Assembly (NCBI GenBank): GCA_009733775.1
Contig: WOGZ01000480.1
Span: forward strand, 1-19,666
Source of the DNA: Alectoria sarmentosa
Lineage: Eukaryota; Ascomycota; Lecanoromycetes; Lecanorales; Parmeliaceae
Reading direction: 5' to 3'
Length of the DNA: 19,666 nucleotides
Shown one piece after another: positions 15,485 through 19,666 of this stretch. The position numbers were made by a program, and so were the translations under genes. The stretch's first letter is position 1. Every line of letters begins with the position of its first letter. The notes beneath the pieces were generated by a model. It was not told where the DNA came from and made no database searches. It saw only the letters and a list, made by a program, of their open reading frames with translations.

Positions 15485-17661
15485 TCAACCGAGTATTATA
15501 TCAACATCCTCTCGAACCTGATGCTCCCAAACAGGTTTGTAGACTGTGCCAACAGCTTTGCGATACGCGATCCCTCTCTCCCACTCGATCCACATTACAT
15601 AGTAGAACTGATACAATACAGAGTCTCGTGGTCGTTCAGGTAGTTTCCACTCGTCCAGAATGGCAAGATAATCACCGCTATTCACAACCGTTGCTAGAGA
15701 CAAGGCTATGAGCTCACAAGATTGTACTCTGGGCAATGTATCAAATCGAGATGTGTTTATTCGCATAGTACCAGCCCAGTTGCCCTCATTGTCGACTAGG
15801 CATCCCGCGCAATTTATGAGATTGAAGAGGTCATCTGTCAATTCCCGACCTAGAAAGAGCCTAGCTTGCTGAGACTTGAAATGAAGATATCGACCGTTTT
15901 CATTGAACTGCTGTATAGGACTAGCATTTTCGTTTGCTAAAGGTATTGGGTAGCGGAAGCGTAGGGTGGGTACCGTTTCATGGGTGTAAAAAAAATGCCG
16001 TCGGAGTACTGCCCTTGAGTCCAATTGGTCGATAATTGTTCCGATTGAGATTTGTTAAGATTTAGCTGCAAGGAAAAGCCGATGTTTTCGACTGGGTGGA
16101 GAGGCGACGTTGGCTTCCTTGACTGGTATCATTGTGTCAAGGGTTGGATATGAATTGATTGGGCGTCTAGTATAGGATGATCGGTCAATATCAGTGGGGC
16201 GCCCATTAGAATGACATCACCTTCCCAAGCTATTCAAGACCAATTTGATAAGGTTTCTTTTGAGAGTGCATGATTGTATACTCTTCTGCGTCGAAGGACA
16301 TTCTTGGGCTTTCACACCATGCGATGATCAAAAAACATCTCTGGAATTCCCCAATGTATCCCGCCGCTAAACTCATTAGTGAAGACCGAAGTGAATCCCG
16401 CGAAAGCATCGATCACATCTTTGTCGAACGTTAGCTTCCGCTTATTGAATTCCCCTACCATTTCACCCCAGCTTCCCAAATCTGGCCAAGTGGGATTACG
16501 GGCTGCGAGTTGTAGCCTACAGGGATGCGGTTCATGGGTGACGGCGTACGCCACGTCTTCTGTGGGACTTTTCACGTGTTCCTGCCAAAGCGCCGTTCTG
16601 CAGAACCACGACACCGTCCCATTGAAAATTAGGATTCGTCGAGAGTAAAGAGCTTCCTGAAAAGTCCAGGCTCTGGATTCCCAAGGGCTGTCTTCAGGAT
16701 ACCAGGCCCGAGGACGGTGGATGACAACATCTGAGTTGTACGGAAAGCGGACAATGTCGCATCTAACAGCACGGTCCCGAGAACCTTGCCCTATTCCGCG
16801 CAAGCCATGATCAGCATTGTGCCTGTCAGCAGCCACTATTGTGAAGTATGCGTTCGCATAAATCGAGCCCATTGCATTGAGATAGACTTGCTTAGTATCC
16901 AGGTCGTCCTGAACGATACAAAGGCAGTCTACCCATAAATACCTTTCGCTCAATAGCGAGACAAGCCGCAGGGCATCTTTGATAGTATTTCCAATCTTGA
17001 GACTGCCGAGGTTGGCATCGATACTCCTGGGTTTCTTGAGATGCATGAGATTACTCTTCATGGTCTGGACTGTTTCAGTATTGCCCCACACGTAACTCAA
17101 AGCAATATACCTAGTTTCCGCCTTCGCAGAAACTAGACAACCCTTTTCCACATCAATGAGGTAGATTTGGCGAAACGAAATTGGTAATTCGACGTTGTGA
17201 CAATGCTCCCCGTGTGATGTATGACAGCAATGGATCCATTGGTGGAGTAGGTCGTTATTGATTTGATGGGGACTAAATGATCTCCCAATTTCAAGCGTTA
17301 CATTCGAATCTTCCACGCGCCGAAGCTGTAAATAAGTTTTATCTAGCCACGAATCTCCGCTGTAGTGGCGGATATAAAGACCCTGGTCGCGATCAGACTC
17401 GAATTTCAAGACGACGGGAGCGGGTGGATCTTGGCCATCGTAAACAAGCCTGCGGGCGATGATCTGGCATGATGAACATTCGAGCCTGCTCTGCAAATCC
17501 TTCCACGTTCCAAGGGAGACTGTTGTAGGTTTTCCTAGTTCCCATGGAGAAGGAGAAGGCTGGTCTTCGTTATCGAAGCTGGCCTTGAAGGATTGATAGT
17601 AAGCATTGATCTCATGACCGATTGAGTGGCACGCGTCACAAAAGACAGTCTCCCCATCCAT
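15485..17661 (-). pseudogene. HET-domain gene disrupted by three TGA codons and a frameshift
   Basis: HET proteins are fungal incompatibility/cell-death regulators. The start is the ATG at 17661 (MDGETVFCDAC). The first 449 codons are intact and include the HET domain: RYIALSYVWG (184-193), LWVDCLCIVQDD (242-253), YANAYFTIVAAD (268-279) and RAWTFQEAL (330-338). After GGIHWGIPEMFFDH the frame meets TGA at 16312-16314, but continues with family sequence (PKNVLRRRR, then NWS, TGA at 16234-16236, then AWEGDV; then PLTQ and TGA at 16129-16131). The NWS-stop-IAW context matches the family's PSWSW motif. A one-base loss in a T8 run (15988-15995) then shifts to the frame that carries the normal C-terminus (FRYPIPL through VWEHQVREDVDIILG), ending at 15485. 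A truncated HET-domain protein could still be made. A single intron could hide all the breaks only by removing conserved family sequence. Confidence 0.85.
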
Positions 17662-19666
17662 GCTGTGAAGAATCAGGCCAAAACGTCTACTCGTACACAA
17701 GAATTGCAAGTTGAGCGCCAGTAGCAGTCATGACCCTAAAATAGGGAAATGTGGCCTTGTACGGAATCTTGTCTACTTACTTTAGGATAAAATGAATCCT
17801 CGAACGGACTCGAAGGAAAAGGCGGTCAAATAATGCAGCACGCTAACACACATCACGTGACTGTGACTTTTTACCAGGACGTCGAGGGTTGGGAGGCTCA
17901 GGCTAAACCACCTTAGTCACGGTCGCTACTAGCGCTGCCAGCCAACAGTTCTCACACACTTTCAAGTCCCGTTCGCGTTCTCGTTCAGTCTAATTCCAAT
18001 ACCTCAGAGAAATTCGAGGGAACACAATTTACAGGAAAGCCCGAAAATACTCTATGACTGGATATCCAATAAGAGAAGTCAGGCAACAAGAGAATTCAGG
18101 CCGGGCCTTTAACTCAATCCCTAACGCCTTGAGATCTCGTCCGTCTTTCAGAGAAAACAAACGTCCTGCGCCCTTCAGCGGGTATTGCGGACCTCCCAAC
18201 GTTGACGGCACTCCGTGCGCTCAGTGAAGGAGGCAGCCAGAGAGGGGCGAAGGAGGACGATGATCTCATCAATGTCGTCGTTTTCTATCTCGATCTATTC
18301 CAGTACCGGCTCCGTTGGCCTAATGAAAGTGATGCTGTTTGGTGGCATTGCGCGTTCGCAACAAGTTTGCACGCCGTGATCGGGCTCAGTACTAGGAGAG
18401 AAATGCGCCCCGCGAGACTCGTCCTGGTCAGCCTGACGCCCAACGCTTAGTAGGGCTTACTCCGTAACAAAGCGGGTGATTTAATTCACAGTGACTGCTA
18501 CCTCATTTACATTACCACCGGCCCCAAGGAGCCAACTCCTACGGTTTTGCTGTGCGGCTTTGGACTGGGCGGATGATCAAAATAGAACCCTGCTCACCAA
18601 TATCTATATTCGGTCGCCTGCACTCTCCAGGCGAGATGTCCGCCGTCTTCAGACTGACGGCCTTACGCACACCCTTTGCACTGAGTCAGGAACGGGAATT
18701 CAATCCTTCCTGCTATGTTCACCTGCCACTGAGGGACTCATTCCCCCCCCCCTTCCCCCCCAAAGATCGTAGGTTTGGCAACCTTGAGAGTCCATCTTCA
18801 AGCTTAATCGCGACCCACCTTAGATCAAGGGTGTGTGGGATCGTGTGAGCGGAGAGTCTTATGTTTTTCAGGGCTCCCTATAGTGTTAGCGACGGCCTAC
18901 ACTCAACGCTGCCAAAAGCTTGTTTCAATCTTTCCACTGCCCATCAGCTTTCGGTATCAGAGCCGACTAAGAGCAGGCGAGTCCGTCAACCAGCGCGCAT
19001 AAAACCAAGCTTTTTATCCAAGAACACAAATGCCTCACCGCTCAATAACGGTCATTGCTCAAAGAGACCCCAACATCTTATCGCATTGACGCTGAAGACC
19101 AGAATCCGTCCTGTCCACAACGAAGATGTGAGAAACCTGCTGAGCAGAGTGCAATCCAAGCCTGTGACTATGTATACCCCACCCTCAACCAACCAGTTCT
19201 CGACATCTGTTTCCCTTTGTCACTTCGTACTACCACTCAACGCGAATGCGCCCGCCCGCGTGAGATGGCTGAGGTGAAGGTTCCTTGGCAGGCAAGTGGC
19301 ACAGAGTGGCTGGAGCATGAATATCGCACCGCAGCGCATTATAATTGATGAACGTATCTCGGCACGCGATTACAATGCAGACCGATCTCAACTCGTTCCG
19401 GAACCGCCTTCATGCGGAGCGGAACTCTTTCTCTTTTTACGCCGTGATGAAATACAGATGATATTTTCCATCCCCGGTACTGTCTTCAGCGCGCGAGTCA
19501 TTTACCCCCTTTCTTGTCTGTCTGGAGAGACAGACCCCTTGGCCTTGCCCCACTTTTGCAACATCTGTCTTTGTGGAACCTGTGGAGCTGGCAGCCGAGG
19601 AGGATGGTTGAGGGATCTTGATCGGTCTTGGGTGTGCCAGGGGTAACCGCATTATCGAAGCTACTG
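17662..19666. other. Two-kilobase region without a supported gene
   Basis: The left part (17662-17900) is the upstream region of the HET pseudogene. Open frames further right (for example 18202-18450, 18491-18772, 18861-19277 and 19055-19348 on plus, 18029-18211 and 19437-19652 on minus) carry no recognisable domain and several lack an ATG. Long C runs lie at 18743-18768. The minus-strand frame at 19437-19652 has an ATG, a Ser/Thr-rich composition and a donor-like GTAAAT, so a gene running off the right edge of nearby sequence cannot be excluded. No repeats or RNA genes were recognised. Confidence 0.45.
17863..17870. promoter_or_regulatory. TCACGTGA palindrome upstream of the HET pseudogene
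   Basis: A perfect 8-base palindrome containing the CACGTG E-box, 202 bases upstream of the HET start codon. Such sites bind bHLH regulators of the Cbf1 type in fungi. Function here is inferred only. Confidence 0.35.

Noticed and set aside
16010..16317. A roughly 300-base intron (GTGTGA donor, CTCAAG acceptor) that would rescue the HET gene
   Set aside because: It would remove sequence that still reads as conserved HET C-terminal region, and the donor is weak; decay explains the data better.
15485..17709. RIP as the cause of the HET stop codons
   Set aside because: The TGG-to-TGA changes lie in a CpC context on the mutated strand, not CpA, and the gene is not visibly AT-rich or duplicated in the window.
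18029..19652. Short frames on both strands at the right edge
   Set aside because: Several start with non-ATG codons, none shows a domain, and no splice structure joins them convincingly.
1..19666. tRNA, rRNA, CRISPR array or full transposon
   Set aside because: No cloverleaf with a consensus T-loop, no regularly spaced repeats and no transposase, reverse transcriptase or integrase motifs were seen by eye.

Overview
The window reads as nuclear DNA of a filamentous ascomycete (Pezizomycotina; Leotiomycetes is a guess from the style of the HET gene). Evidence: short GT-AG introns of 51-96 bases, several with CTAAC/CTGAC-type branch sites; closely packed genes on both strands; a HET-domain (heterokaryon-incompatibility type) gene; and clear fungal orthologues of GPI3, DBP6 and SEC65. 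I see no bacterial operons, tRNA or rRNA genes, CRISPR arrays or phage genes.

Layout. 373-951 (-) is a small two-exon gene of unknown function. 952-2962 has no convincing gene, but holds paired palindromes, a pentamer repeat and a 77-base element with terminal inverted repeats flanked by TA. 2963-4927 (-) encodes a nuclear-looking protein of a large fungal family with a PD-(D/E)XK-like core. After a regulatory-looking gap comes a GNAT acetyltransferase, 5743-6414 (+), tail to tail with DBP6, 6600-8774 (-). DBP6 shares a 221-base divergent promoter with GPI3, 8996-10585 (+, one intron). GPI3 is tail to tail with SEC65/SRP19, 10790-11725 (-, one intron). An SDR oxidoreductase follows at 12089-12973 (-). 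The right part is gene-poor: a plausible but unknown ORF at 14114-14578 (+), a HET gene at 15485-17661 (-) broken in its C-terminal third, and about 2 kb to the window end without a supported gene.

How the genes relate. The middle block, 5.7-11.7 kb, is conserved housekeeping: GPI-anchor synthesis at the ER, 60S ribosome assembly, and SRP-dependent targeting to the ER. The flanks hold fast-evolving accessory genes (PD-(D/E)XK-like protein, SDR, HET pseudogene).

The most notable observations are: the HET gene reads on in one frame through three TGA codons, each where the family has Trp, and then through a one-base slip in a T run; the GNAT and SEC65 genes both switch from C-rich to G-rich coding strand in mid-gene; and the DNA at 1.06-1.64 kb contains several inverted repeats. 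I found no clearly new multi-gene system.
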